A stretch of 64,000 nt of DNA from Herpetosiphon giganteus (GTDB taxonomy: Bacteria; Chloroflexota; Chloroflexia; Chloroflexales; Herpetosiphonaceae): the NCBI RefSeq assembly GCF_016907925.1, contig NZ_JAFBCZ010000013.1, positions 97,650 to 161,649 of the forward strand, given 5' to 3'. Shown one piece after another: positions 9,456 to 17,696 of this stretch. Made by a program: the position numbers and the translations under genes. The notes beneath the pieces are model-generated. The model did no database searches and was not told the DNA's origin. It saw only the letters and a list, made by a program, of their open reading frames with translations. How positions within the stretch are numbered: the stretch's first letter is position 1; each line of letters starts with the position of its first letter.

Positions 9456-10643
9456 TTACGTCCGATAATCGGCGTTGATTCGTACATATTCGGCGCTAAA
9501 ATCGCAGGTCCAAGCATAGCCAGTGGCCGCGCCCGCCCCAAGATTAAGCCGAATTGCCACATGCTGGCCGCTGATTTGGCTGGCAGCTTCGCGTTCGCTA
9601 TAGTCGGTGGGCGTGCCACCAGCAACTAATTGCACCTCGCCCAACCAAAGTTCAACTTGGCTAGGATCGAATGGGACACCAGCTACGCCAGCAGCTGCCA
9701 AAATTCGGCCCCAATTGGGATCACCGCCGTGAATCGCGGTTTTGACCAACGGTGAGCAGGCAATTTTGCGAGCAACAGTACGCGCTGCGGCAACACTTGG
9801 CGCATGAGCAACCGTGACGGTGACCAATTTGGTTGCGCCTTCGCCATCGGCGGCAATTTGTTTGGCCAAATCGATGCAGACCGCTTCGAGCGCTTGGCGG
9901 AAACTAGCAATATTGCTGGCGTTGATCGTCACGCCACTTGCGCCCGAGGCCAACAGCAACAACGTATCGTTAGTACTTGGGTCGCCATCGACCGTAACGC
10001 AATTGAACGATGCGTCGCTAACTTCACGTAACAAGCTTTGGGCCAAATCAGCATCGATAGCCACATCGGTGGTGACAATCGACAGCATGGTTGCCATCAT
10101 CGGATGGATCATGCCTGCGCCTTTGGCAACGCCTGCAACCGTCACCAAACTCCCATCGATCACCGCATTGGCGCTAGCGGTTTTGGGGCGGGTGTCGGTG
10201 GTCATAATTGCTTCGGCAAGCGCTGGAGCATGCTCAACACCCAGTTCTGGGGCGATTGCAGCAACGCCCTTGGCCACTTTTTCAACATTCAGTTGATGGC
10301 CAATTACGCCAGTTGAAAGCACTAAAACCTGATGCGGCTCGCAGCCAACCGCCTCAGCCGCCAAACGAGCCATTTCGCGAGCAGCAGCATCGCCTTGTGC
10401 GCCAGTACAAGCGTTGGCACAACCAGCGTTGGCAATAATTGCCCGAATTTCGCTGGCATGCTCGGCTAACACTGCTTGATCGTAGAGCACTGGCGCGGCT
10501 TTGACGAGGCTGGTGGTAAAAACCCCAGCCGCCGTACAAACATCATCAGCAACAAGTAAACTTAAATCAGGATTACCACTGGCCTTCAAGCCACATCGCC
10601 CCGCAGCACTGCGGAAACCAGGAGCAAAACGAAAGATACTCAT
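9456..10643 (-). CDS. argJ: bifunctional glutamate N-acetyltransferase / N-acetylglutamate synthase
   Basis: A 395-residue ArgJ, which transfers acetyl from N-acetylornithine to glutamate and, in bifunctional forms, also uses acetyl-CoA. The autocatalytic processing site is visible as KGAGMIHPMMATMLSI, with the nucleophilic Thr in MATML near residue 182; cleavage gives alpha and beta chains. The block TVDGDPSTNDT and the C-terminal GGDPNWGRILAAAG also match. AGGAG inside the end of argG precedes the ATG by about 10 bases. Only two bases separate it from argG. Confidence 0.96.
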   Translation of the reverse strand: MSIFRFAPGFRSAAGRCGLKASGNPDLSLLVADDVCTAAGVFTTSLVKAAPVLYDQAVLAEHASEIRAIIANAGCANACTGAQGDAAAREMARLAAEAVGCEPHQVLVLSTGVIGHQLNVEKVAKGVAAIAPELGVEHAPALAEAIMTTDTRPKTASANAVIDGSLVTVAGVAKGAGMIHPMMATMLSIVTTDVAIDADLAQSLLREVSDASFNCVTVDGDPSTNDTLLLLASGASGVTINASNIASFRQALEAVCIDLAKQIAADGEGATKLVTVTVAHAPSVAAARTVARKIACSPLVKTAIHGGDPNWGRILAAAGVAGVPFDPSQVELWLGEVQLVAGGTPTDYSEREAASQISGQHVAIRLNLGAGAATGYAWTCDFSAEYVRINADYRT

Positions 10644-10645
10644 GC

Positions 10646-11857
10646 TTATTCGGCTCCTGAGGTTAAGGCTTCGACTTTTTGGGGCAAGCCAAAGAGCTTG
10701 ATAAAGCCTTCAGCATCTGCTTGGTTATAAACGGCATCTTCGCTGAAGGTTGCCAAATCGGGCACATACAAGCTGCGTTCGGCCTTGCGTCCAACCAAAT
10801 GCACGCCACCTTTGAAGACCTTCAAACGGGTCAAGCCAGTGACGTTCTTTTGGGTTTCGGTGAAGAACGCCGACAAGGCATAGCGCAACGGCGACCACCA
10901 TTGGCCGTTGTAAATCAACTCTGAGAAGCGAATTGCCAAGGTATCTTTGTAGTGCAAGGTTTCGCGATCGAGCGCCAATTCTTCGAGGCCTTGATGAGCG
11001 CGATAGAGCAACGTGCCGCCTGGCGTTTCGTATACGCCATGGCTCTTCATGCCAACTAAGCGATTTTCAACCAAATCGACACGGCCAACGCCATGGCGTG
11101 CGCCAATCTCGTTGAGGGTTTGCAGCAAAGCCACGGGGCCAAGTTGTTCGCCATTCACGCTCACTGGAATGCCGCGCTCGAAGCCAATTTCCAGATATTC
11201 TGGCACATCAGGCGCTTGTTCTGGGGTAACGGTGCGTTGGAACATATTTAATTCTGGCTCCAGCCATGGATCTTCCAACGAGCCGCCTTCGTGGCTCAAG
11301 TGCCAAATATTGCCGTCGCGGCTGTAGATTGAGGCGCGGGTGCTGGTAACTGGCACATTGTGCAATGCAGCATAATCAAGCGCATCTTCGCGTGAGCGAA
11401 TGTGCCATTCACGCCATGGGGCGATAATTTTCATGTGCGGAGCCAAAGCCATATAGGTCAATTCAAAGCGTACTTGATCGTTGCCTTTGCCCGTACAGCC
11501 GTGGGAAAGTGCATCAGCACCAACTTTCAAGGCGGTTTGCACTTGGCCGCGCGCGATCAATGGGCGAGCGATGCTGGTACCAAGCAAATAGGTGCGTTCG
11601 TAAGTTGCGCCCGATTGCAACATTGGAAACAAGAAATCGCGCACAAATTCTTCGCGCAAATCTTCGACATAGCAGGCACTAGCGCCTGAAGCAATGGCTT
11701 TGGCCTCTACGCCGCTCAGATCGTCATCTTGACCAAGATTGGCGCAATAGCAGACGACTTCACAGCCATAATGTTCCTTCAACCACGGCACAATCACGCT
11801 GGTATCCAAGCCACCAGAGTAAGCCAGCACAACTTTCTTTGCAGTCGCATTCGACAT
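10646..11857 (-). CDS. argG: argininosuccinate synthase
   Basis: A 403-residue enzyme that joins citrulline and aspartate using ATP. The N-terminal PP-loop [10 protein letters not shown] binds [13 protein letters not shown] and the [15 protein letters not shown] region are family blocks. The frame extends to a TTG at 11863, but AAGGAG is 10 bases before the ATG at 11857 and only 4 before the TTG, so 11857 is chosen. It follows the ArgA-like gene after a 218-base gap containing a 70-bp tandem duplication. Confidence 0.97.
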   Translation of the reverse strand: MSNATAKKVVLAYSGGLDTSVIVPWLKEHYGCEVVCYCANLGQDDDLSGVEAKAIASGASACYVEDLREEFVRDFLFPMLQSGATYERTYLLGTSIARPLIARGQVQTALKVGADALSHGCTGKGNDQVRFELTYMALAPHMKIIAPWREWHIRSREDALDYAALHNVPVTSTRASIYSRDGNIWHLSHEGGSLEDPWLEPELNMFQRTVTPEQAPDVPEYLEIGFERGIPVSVNGEQLGPVALLQTLNEIGARHGVGRVDLVENRLVGMKSHGVYETPGGTLLYRAHQGLEELALDRETLHYKDTLAIRFSELIYNGQWWSPLRYALSAFFTETQKNVTGLTRLKVFKGGVHLVGRKAERSLYVPDLATFSEDAVYNQADAEGFIKLFGLPQKVEALTSGAE

Positions 11858-11874
11858 GACCAATGAACTCCTTA

Positions 11875-12014
11875 TTGAAAGGATGAAGGATGAATTATGA
11901 GGGAGGAAACCCCTGAACCATCCTTCATTTCACAACATACACATTTGAAAGGATGAAGGATGAATTATGAGGGAGGAAACCCCTGAACCATCCTTCATTT
12001 CACAACATACACAT
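11875..12014. repeat. exact 70-bp tandem duplication
   Basis: A 70-base unit beginning TTGAAAGGATGAAGGATGAA and ending CATACACAT occurs twice in direct tandem (11875-11944 and 11945-12014). No mismatch was seen between copies. Each contains a GGATGAA array and an inverted TCCTTCAT arm, so each can fold. A reversed GGATGAA array follows at about 12041-12070. Confidence 0.85.
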
Positions 12015-12075
12015 TTGAGGATAAACCTAAGGAATCGGATCTTCATCCTTCATCCCTCATAATTCATCCTTACGA

Positions 12076-12579
12076 TTAATGTTCCCAAACGACGGCGGTT
12101 TCGTCACAGCAGGTGACGAGTGGACACTTGACACAATCGCGCCAAACCTTTTCGGGGAAGCGTTCTTTGTCGGTGATCGTAAAACCCAAGCGCACAAAAA
12201 ACGAGACAGCGCGGGTCAAGGCAAAAACTGTATGAATTTGGCGCAATTTGGCTTGAGCAACCAGTTCGAGCACAATTTTGGCACCAACGCCAGCAGCGCG
12301 ATACTCGGTTGCCACGGCTAATGAGCGAACCTCAACCAGATCAGGATTCATCAGCAACAACGAGCCAATGCCAATCACCCGTTGGCCATGGCAGGCAACT
12401 ACCCAATTTGCTAAAGAAGCACGAATTTCGTCAGCGGAACGGGGTAATAAATGCCCAGCCCGCACATTTTCGGCTACCAACTCAGCCATGCCAGCCACAT
12501 CGTCTTCATGGGCGGGCCGAACCACAATGTCCGCAGGATCGATTGGAGCCAAAACTGTACTTTGTTGAATGGCAACCAT
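12076..12579 (-). CDS. ArgA-like amino-acid N-acetyltransferase (GNAT)
   Basis: A 167-residue GNAT protein. The acetyl-CoA loop is EYRAAGVGAKIV at about residues 92-103, and the C-terminal block FPEKVWRDCVKCPLVTCCDE is typical of the short ArgA/NAGS-like acetyltransferases found in actinobacteria and other phyla. Its place inside the arginine cluster supports glutamate N-acetylation, the entry step of the pathway. That would duplicate one of the activities of ArgJ encoded three genes away. Conserved cysteines in the tail may bind metal or form a disulfide (inference). GGGAG lies 10 bases before the ATG. Confidence 0.85.
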   Translation of the reverse strand: MVAIQQSTVLAPIDPADIVVRPAHEDDVAGMAELVAENVRAGHLLPRSADEIRASLANWVVACHGQRVIGIGSLLLMNPDLVEVRSLAVATEYRAAGVGAKIVLELVAQAKLRQIHTVFALTRAVSFFVRLGFTITDKERFPEKVWRDCVKCPLVTCCDETAVVWEH

Positions 12580-13073
12580 TGATTGGTTACTCCCAAAACG
12601 GCTTGCGCCGGATAATGTTTAAATGTCGCTATCTATGTTTAGGCCCAGTTTTGGGCTTGATTTCGTTGATCATTGCTTAGCATTGCGCCAGCCTTCGCGT
12701 GCTTCGCGTGCTTCGCGGTTCCACTCATTCCTCGTTTCGCCACCCTTCCGTCCCTCCGCCGGAGGGAGACACAGGGGGTTTTCATCCCCCTGCACCCCCT
12801 CATATTTGCGTGTTGGATTGTTAGTGTGCTTCTGTTACTCCCACCTTCGGGTCCTTCGCGTGCTTCGCGGTTCCACTCATTCCTCGTTTCGCCACCCTTC
12901 CGTCCCTCCGCCGGAGGGAGACGCAGGGGGTTTTCATCCCCCTGCACCCCCTAATATTCACGCGTTGGATTGTTGCTGTGCTTCTGTTACTCCCGCCTTC
13001 GCGTGCTTCGCGCTCTTCGCGGTTTCAGTATCTCCTGACCCCTAGCACCTGAATCCTGAATCCTCACGTGCCA
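12580..13073. repeat. two tandem copies of the CCGTCCCTCCGCC element
   Basis: No gene is seen in this 494-base gap between argB and the ArgA-like gene. Two related copies of about 125 bases occupy 12719-12844 and 12870-12994; each contains CCCTCCGCCGGAGGG (a near-perfect palindrome) and CAGGGGG...CCCCCTG arms, then GTTGGATTGTT and CTTCTGTTACTCCC. CTTCGCG arrays flank and join them (about 12692-12720, 12850-12870, 12997-13022), and GGGATCAGG-type units follow (13025-13067). A related copy lies at 2944-3054 and a reversed fragment at 37563-37615. Confidence 0.8.
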
Positions 13074-13820
13074 TTAGGCGGCCTCGATAATCGTGCCAGC
13101 CTCAAGCTGATCGATGTTAGTGATGCGGACGACTTTCACGCCAGCCTGCAAGCCGCTCAAGGCCGATTCAACCTTGGGAATCATGCCGCCGCTGATTGTG
13201 CCATTGGCGATTAATGCCTGAATTTCGTTGGTGTTGAGCCGTGGCGCAACCACGCCATCAACCAAAACTCCAGGCACATTCGAGATAAACACGGCTTCGT
13301 CGGCTCCAACCGCGGCAGCAATCGCACCTGCAAATACATCAGCATTCACATTCAACGTGCCGCCAGCGCCATCAGCACAAATTGGGGCCAGCACTGGCAC
13401 AACATCAGCAGCCAAGGCCTCATATAAAATCGTGGCCCGAATCCGCGCTGGTTTGCCAACTGCACCCAAATCGCCAGCTTCGTGCTCCACGCGGGTCGCA
13501 TAGACCAAGTTGCGATCAATGCCCGACAAGCCGAGGGCTTCCACGCCAACTGCATTCAGCGCTGCCACCAAGCGGGTGCTAACACTGCCACAAAGTACCA
13601 TCGTGGCAGCTTTGAGCGCGGTTTGGTCGGTTACGCGCAAGCCCGCCACAAATTGCGGCTCACCACCAAGCGCGACTTGCAATTGGCCAATTTCTTTGCC
13701 GCCACCATGGACCAAAATTGGCACATCGTGGGCGTTGACCATGGTTTGGATGACCGCAACCAAGCGCGCCAACCACGTTGGGTCATCAATTTCGTTGCCG
13801 CCAAGCTTCAAGATTCGCAT
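13074..13820 (-). CDS. argB: acetylglutamate kinase
   Basis: A 248-residue amino acid kinase that phosphorylates N-acetylglutamate, the second step of arginine synthesis. ILKLGGNEID is the N-terminal phosphate-binding strand-loop, LVHGGGKEI the glycine-rich loop, and GGMIPKVESAL the conserved Lys motif near the C-terminus. The frame extends one codon to a GTG, but AGGAG is spaced 6 bases from the ATG at 13820. It starts 9 bases after the argC stop, so the two form a tight pair. The N-terminus lacks the long helix of arginine-sensitive hexameric kinases, which suggests the feedback-insensitive type (inference). Confidence 0.96.
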   Translation of the reverse strand: MRILKLGGNEIDDPTWLARLVAVIQTMVNAHDVPILVHGGGKEIGQLQVALGGEPQFVAGLRVTDQTALKAATMVLCGSVSTRLVAALNAVGVEALGLSGIDRNLVYATRVEHEAGDLGAVGKPARIRATILYEALAADVVPVLAPICADGAGGTLNVNADVFAGAIAAAVGADEAVFISNVPGVLVDGVVAPRLNTNEIQALIANGTISGGMIPKVESALSGLQAGVKVVRITNIDQLEAGTIIEAA

Positions 13821-13829
13821 CACCCACTC

Positions 13830-14840
13830 CTAACGCAAGCCCGTGGTTTCAGGCAAGCCAAACATAATATTCATATTTTGAATTGCCTGCCCAGAAGCGC
13901 CTTTGAGCAAATTATCAATCGCCGAGGTGACGATCAGCATGCCAGGCTGGGCCAGCGTCAGGCCAATTGCACAATCGTTGGTATGCACCACATGCGCCAA
14001 ACTGGCCAATTGACCTTGATCAAGCACATTGACAAATGGCTCGTTGGCGTAGCGCTCACGATAGAGCGCATGAATCTGGGCCAAATCCAGCTCTGGCTGA
14101 ATTGGCACATAGATTGTGCTTAAAATACCGCGTTGGGTCGGCAAGAGGTGTGGTGCAAAAATCGTGTTAACTGCTGCGTTTGCCAACTTGCTCAGTTCTT
14201 GCTCAATTTCGCCAACATGGCGGTGGGTATGGCCAATGTTGTAGGGGCTATAGTTTTCGTGAGCCTCGACGAAATGCAAGTGTTGCTTAGGTGAGCGGCC
14301 TGCGCCCGAAACGCCCGAAGCAGCATTGATGATGATAGTTTGGCCAGTTTGCCACCAACCTTGCTCCAATAATGGCGCTAAACCAAGCAGCACACTGGTG
14401 GGGTAACAACCAGGGTTGGCAATCGCTGGCACATCAACCAGCGCGGCGCGATTCAATTCAGGCAAGCCATAGGGTGCGTTCAAGAGTTCGGGGTGGGGAT
14501 GCGTGTGGTCGTACCAGCGGGTGTAAGCGGCGGGGCTGTCCAAGCGAAGGTCGGCGGAGAGGTCAATGGCTTTGACACCATTCTGGCGGGCCTCTGCCAC
14601 CGTTTTGGCAGCGACACCGTGCGGCAACCCCGTGAAAATCACATCAACAGTCTGCCAATCAACCTGATTCGCAGCTAATAAGGTCAGATCAAGTGGGCCG
14701 GGCACAACCTCGGCCAAACGCTTGCCCGCCGCCGATTCCGAGACAGCCCAAACGAGGCTGGCCTTTGGGTGACGTTGTAGCCAGCGAGCTAGTTCGTATC
14801 CGGCGTAGCCCGTTACGCCAAAAATCCCAACACGAATCAT
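13830..14840 (-). CDS. argC: N-acetyl-gamma-glutamyl-phosphate reductase
   Basis: A 336-residue NADPH-dependent reductase for the third step of arginine synthesis. The N-terminal Rossmann motif is GVTGYAGYE (residues 8-16), and the catalytic Cys lies in IANPGCYPTS near residue 147. The frame is open upstream to 14891, but those codons come from a GGATGAA repeat. GGGAG lies 6 bases before the ATG at 14840, and the family alignment begins there. It is the first structural gene after the attenuator-like leader at 14953-15132. Confidence 0.96.
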   Translation of the reverse strand: MIRVGIFGVTGYAGYELARWLQRHPKASLVWAVSESAAGKRLAEVVPGPLDLTLLAANQVDWQTVDVIFTGLPHGVAAKTVAEARQNGVKAIDLSADLRLDSPAAYTRWYDHTHPHPELLNAPYGLPELNRAALVDVPAIANPGCYPTSVLLGLAPLLEQGWWQTGQTIIINAASGVSGAGRSPKQHLHFVEAHENYSPYNIGHTHRHVGEIEQELSKLANAAVNTIFAPHLLPTQRGILSTIYVPIQPELDLAQIHALYRERYANEPFVNVLDQGQLASLAHVVHTNDCAIGLTLAQPGMLIVTSAIDNLLKGASGQAIQNMNIMFGLPETTGLR

Positions 14841-14861
14841 TGCGAACTCCCTATCGTTAAG

Positions 14862-14942
14862 GATGAAAGATGAAGGATGAGGGATGAACACATGGGTGTT
14901 CCATCATTCAACCGTTTCATCCTTCATCCCTCATCCTTCATA
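14862..14942. repeat. GGATGAA arrays facing each other upstream of argC
   Basis: A GGATGAAAGATGAAGGATGA array (14861-14887) is followed by a reversed TTCATCCTTCATCCCTCATCC array (14917-14940). The two arms are complementary and can fold into a long hairpin in the argC leader, between the attenuator and the start codon. Confidence 0.7.
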
Positions 14943-14952
14943 ATTTCGCGCT

Positions 14953-14998
14953 AAAAAAAGTTTCCCCCCGAACCATCAATTGAGGCTCGGGGGGAAAC
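14953..14998 (-). terminator. intrinsic terminator / attenuator of the arg operon leader
   Basis: Read on the minus strand, GTTTCCCCCCGAGCC (14998-14984) pairs with GGTTCGGGGGGAAAC (14974-14960) as a 15-bp stem with one G-U pair and a 9-base loop, directly followed by seven T. It lies after the leader peptide stop and about 110 bases before argC, so it would stop transcription before any arg gene. A small alternative hairpin, AAACGC/GCGTTT (15010-14995), overlaps the first four bases of its 5' arm and could compete with it. Confidence 0.88.
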
Positions 14999-15030
14999 GC
15001 TTGGGCGTTTATGATCTTGCTCGTTGCCTG

Positions 15031-15132
15031 TTATCCAGCACAAACGGCGCAAGCCCACCGAACCTCGTTGGTACGGGGACGACGCAGCCGCAATGCTGGC
15101 GAAAAAAGGTTGGTGAGCATTTGTTTCTTCAT
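15031..15132 (-). CDS. putative arginine-rich leader peptide
   Basis: A 33-residue reading frame, starting MKKQMLTNLFSPALRLRRPR and ending in VCAG. Arg codons occupy positions 15, 17, 18, 20 and 25, four of them within six codons. It lies between a near-consensus promoter and a strong terminator upstream of argC, the arrangement of amino-acid attenuators such as trp, his and leu leaders. No Shine-Dalgarno sequence precedes the ATG, but the predicted transcription start is only about 3-6 bases upstream, so it would be read as a leaderless message. The function is inferred from the layout; I know of no described homologue. Confidence 0.65.
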   Translation of the reverse strand: MKKQMLTNLFSPALRLRRPRTNEVRWACAVCAG

Positions 15133-15142
15133 AATGTCGCGA

Positions 15143-15171
15143 ATAATAGTGCGATTTAGATATTTTGTCAA
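15143..15171 (-). promoter_or_regulatory. sigma-70 promoter of the arginine operon
   Basis: On the minus strand TTGACA (15171-15166) and TATTAT (15148-15143) are separated by exactly 17 bases. The predicted start is near 15136, immediately before the leader peptide ATG at 15132. Confidence 0.85.
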
Positions 15172-15233
15172 GTAGGGGTTGCAACGCGTATTTAGCTGAT
15201 TCTAATGGGCTAAATAACGCATTGCAGCACAGG

Positions 15234-16421
15234 TTAAAGCTTGCTAATAGTTGGCCGTTCGCCAGTGTAGCGCGCTCGTGGCCGAATCAAGCGTGCATCG
15301 CTATATTGCTCCAACGCATGGCCAATCCAGCCAACGCTACGGCCTAAAGCAAACAGGCTCATCGCGCTGCCCAACGGCAAATTCAGCACTCGCCCAACCC
15401 ACGCCAAGCCAAAATCAATCGTCGGATGATCGCCCAACAATTCATAAACTGCTTGAATAATTCGATCAATATCGCTGCTAAATTGGGGCGCTAATTGACG
15501 AATCAAATCGAGCAGCACTTTGCCGCGTGGATCGCCATTGGGATACATCGGGTGGCCAAAGCCAGGTATCGGCTGGCCTAAGCGCAATTTTTGGGCCAAA
15601 ACAGCAGCCATATCGGGGCTACGCAACAGCTCATCCAACAGCAACTCGCTTAATTCGCTTTGCTTGCCATGATGCACGCCGCCCAGCGCCGCCAAGCCAG
15701 CACTCACCACTGCATACAAGGTTGTGCCTGCCGAGGCAACACAGCGAGCAGTAAACGATGAGACGTTTAATTCATGATCAGCACTCACAATTAACGCAGC
15801 GTTGAGCAGCGGCTGCAAATGCGATGGGATCTGCCATGCTTCGGCCAAATGGGCGACGATTGGGCCTTGTAATGGGCGTTTGGCGGCAACACTAAACAGC
15901 AATTGTACAACCCGTACTGCCGTGCGTTGCAAGCCTTGCAACCGTTGATCAAAGGCTGCATGATCGTTGCTGCCAACCATCGCCAAGGCAATAACACATT
16001 GCTCAATCAACGCCAAATCAGGCAATTGTGGGATACTAATCGCTGGCAAATCGGCCCATAATTGGCTGCTCTGTTGGCGCTCACCAGTCCAAATTAGGCT
16101 GGCAACTTCTTCGATGCTCGCATTCAAGGCCAAATCGCGCACATCAATCCCGCGATAATACACCAGTTGATTATCGATCAACGTGATTGCTGAATCGAGC
16201 ACTGGCGTGCCCCAGTGCAGTGCACCAGCCGCCACACTGGCTGGATTGCGTCGCCCTTCACGACGCAGTTTCAATTGCTCAACTTCATCGAACAAATAGC
16301 GATGAGCATGCGCTCCGGCTGGCTCCGAGTGCAGCAACCCGCGGCTCACATAGGCATACACGGTTGGCACACTGATTCCCAAATGCTCGGCCACTTCGCG
16401 AGCACTCAAATAGCGCGTCAT
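15234..16421 (-). CDS. citrate synthase family protein with N-terminal HTH domain
   Basis: A 395-residue protein. Residues 1-55 form a MerR/excisionase-type helix-turn-helix (YLSAREVAEHLGISVPTVYA, then YLFDEVEQLK). The rest is a citrate synthase fold with HELNVSSFTAR, GFGHPMYPNGDPRG and RPRARYTG, and TIDFGLAW carries the expected catalytic Asp. Such HTH-citrate synthase fusions are known in Proteobacteria, where their role is unclear; they could be metabolite-sensing regulators or enzymes. Upstream codons to 16469 are rejected because GGAG lies 7 bases before the ATG at 16421. It is divergent from the citrate synthase at 16561 and may control it (inference). Confidence 0.9.
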   Translation of the reverse strand: MTRYLSAREVAEHLGISVPTVYAYVSRGLLHSEPAGAHAHRYLFDEVEQLKLRREGRRNPASVAAGALHWGTPVLDSAITLIDNQLVYYRGIDVRDLALNASIEEVASLIWTGERQQSSQLWADLPAISIPQLPDLALIEQCVIALAMVGSNDHAAFDQRLQGLQRTAVRVVQLLFSVAAKRPLQGPIVAHLAEAWQIPSHLQPLLNAALIVSADHELNVSSFTARCVASAGTTLYAVVSAGLAALGGVHHGKQSELSELLLDELLRSPDMAAVLAQKLRLGQPIPGFGHPMYPNGDPRGKVLLDLIRQLAPQFSSDIDRIIQAVYELLGDHPTIDFGLAWVGRVLNLPLGSAMSLFALGRSVGWIGHALEQYSDARLIRPRARYTGERPTISKL

Positions 16422-16440
16422 TGCGTTGCTCCATTCCAAT

Positions 16441-16488
16441 ATTGATTCATCAATCAACATTGACAACATTGATAAATCTATTTATAGT
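16441..16488 (+). promoter_or_regulatory. promoter with AACATTGA direct repeats between citrate synthase genes
   Basis: TTGACA (16460-16465) and TATAGT (16483-16488) are 17 bases apart, a near-consensus promoter for the plus-strand citrate synthase. AACATTGA occurs twice in tandem, 9 bases apart (16457-16464 and 16466-16473), and ATTGATTCATCAAT precedes them. These repeats overlap the -35 box and sit close to the divergent HTH gene, so they are a candidate operator for its DNA-binding domain (inference). Confidence 0.7.
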
Positions 16489-16560
16489 CGATAGCAGCAG
16501 GAATTTCAAGCGGCAAAATTGCCGCTCAAGGCCTAACACGCTGGAAAGGATCGATTGTCA

Positions 16561-17688
16561 ATGGCGACTGAAACCCAAGTTCATGTAGGTTTAGAAGGCA
16601 TCGTTGCCGCAGCAACGCGGCTCAGTAGTGTCGATGGCCAAGCAGGCGAATTAATTATTGCTGGTTTTCCATTGGAGCGTTTGGCCCCCTTTGCTACCTT
16701 CGAGGAAACCATTTTTCTGTTGTGGAATGATCATTTACCCAGCCAAAACGAGCTAGCCGAATTGCGCCAAAGCCTTGCCAGCCAACGCCAATTGCCAGCC
16801 TTAACGTTACAAGTGGCCCAGCAACTTGGCCGCGAACAGATCGACCCGATGGATGCGTTGCGCGCTGCCACAGCCACATTAACCCCGTTGGCCGACGAAA
16901 AAGCTACAGCGCAGCGGATTGTCGCCGCTTTGCCAACGATTGTGGCGGCCTATTGGCGCGCCCGCAACCAAGCCGAATTTATCGAGCCGCGCAGCGATTT
17001 AAGCCATGCCGCCAATTATTTGTGGATGTTGACTGGCAACGAGCCAAGCGCCGAGCAAGTGCGTGCCCTCGAAACCTATCTCAACACGGTGGTTGACCAC
17101 GGCTTGAACGCCTCGACCTTCACCACCCGCGTGATCATCTCGACCGAATCGGATTTGGTTTCGGCGGTAACTGGCGCAATTGGCGCACTCAAAGGGCCGT
17201 TGCATGGCGGCGCACCAGGCCCAGCCTTGGATATGGTGTTTGAAATTGGCACTGCCGATCGCGCTGAGGAAGTGCTACGCGCCAAGTTGGCTCGCGGCGA
17301 GCGCTTGATGGGCTTTGGTCATCGCGTCTATAAAGTGCGCGATCCACGGGCAGAGGTTTTGGCAGGCGCTGCCGATCAACTGTTTGCCAACGATGGCAAC
17401 CGCGAATTGTACGAATTGGTGCGCCACGTTGAGCAAACCGCAATTCGCTTGCTCGAAGAACACAAACCAGGCCGCAAATTGCAAACCAACGTCGAGTTTT
17501 ATACCGCGTTGCTGTTGCATGGCATCGATTTTGAAACCGATTTGTTTACGCCAACCTTCACCATCAGCCGCGCCGTTGGCTGGATTGCCCACGCCTTCGA
17601 GCAACGCGCCGTTGGCCGGATTATTCGGCCTCAATCGGTCTACACTGGCGAACGCAACCGCACGTGGGTTGATGTCGCCGAGCGCTAA
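16561..17688 (+). CDS. citrate synthase / methylcitrate synthase family
   Basis: A 375-residue enzyme of the dimeric (type II-like, short) citrate synthase family, condensing acetyl-CoA or propionyl-CoA with oxaloacetate. Conserved blocks: DHGLNASTFTTRV with the first catalytic His, HGGAPGPALDM, GFGHRVYKVRDPRAEV with the second His, and RIIRPQSVYTG. At the usual catalytic Asp the sequence reads TNVEFYTALL, a Glu, as in some actinobacterial CitA proteins. GAAAGGA is 10 bases before the ATG at 16561; the in-frame TTG at 16555 is too close to it. Which citrate synthase serves the TCA cycle here is not clear. Confidence 0.92.
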   Translation: MATETQVHVGLEGIVAAATRLSSVDGQAGELIIAGFPLERLAPFATFEETIFLLWNDHLPSQNELAELRQSLASQRQLPALTLQVAQQLGREQIDPMDALRAATATLTPLADEKATAQRIVAALPTIVAAYWRARNQAEFIEPRSDLSHAANYLWMLTGNEPSAEQVRALETYLNTVVDHGLNASTFTTRVIISTESDLVSAVTGAIGALKGPLHGGAPGPALDMVFEIGTADRAEEVLRAKLARGERLMGFGHRVYKVRDPRAEVLAGAADQLFANDGNRELYELVRHVEQTAIRLLEEHKPGRKLQTNVEFYTALLLHGIDFETDLFTPTFTISRAVGWIAHAFEQRAVGRIIRPQSVYTGERNRTWVDVAER

Positions 17689-17696
17689 TTAGTTAC

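Noticed and set aside
12623..13045. Plus and minus strand frames through the gap between argB and the ArgA-like gene
   Set aside because: They are translations of the CCGTCCCTCCGCC element copies and CTTCGCG arrays, with no ribosome sites and mutually overlapping frames.
14951..15184. A 77-codon minus-strand frame through the arg leader
   Set aside because: It starts upstream of the -10 box and reads through the terminator stem; the Arg-rich 33-codon frame in another phase fits the promoter and terminator layout better.
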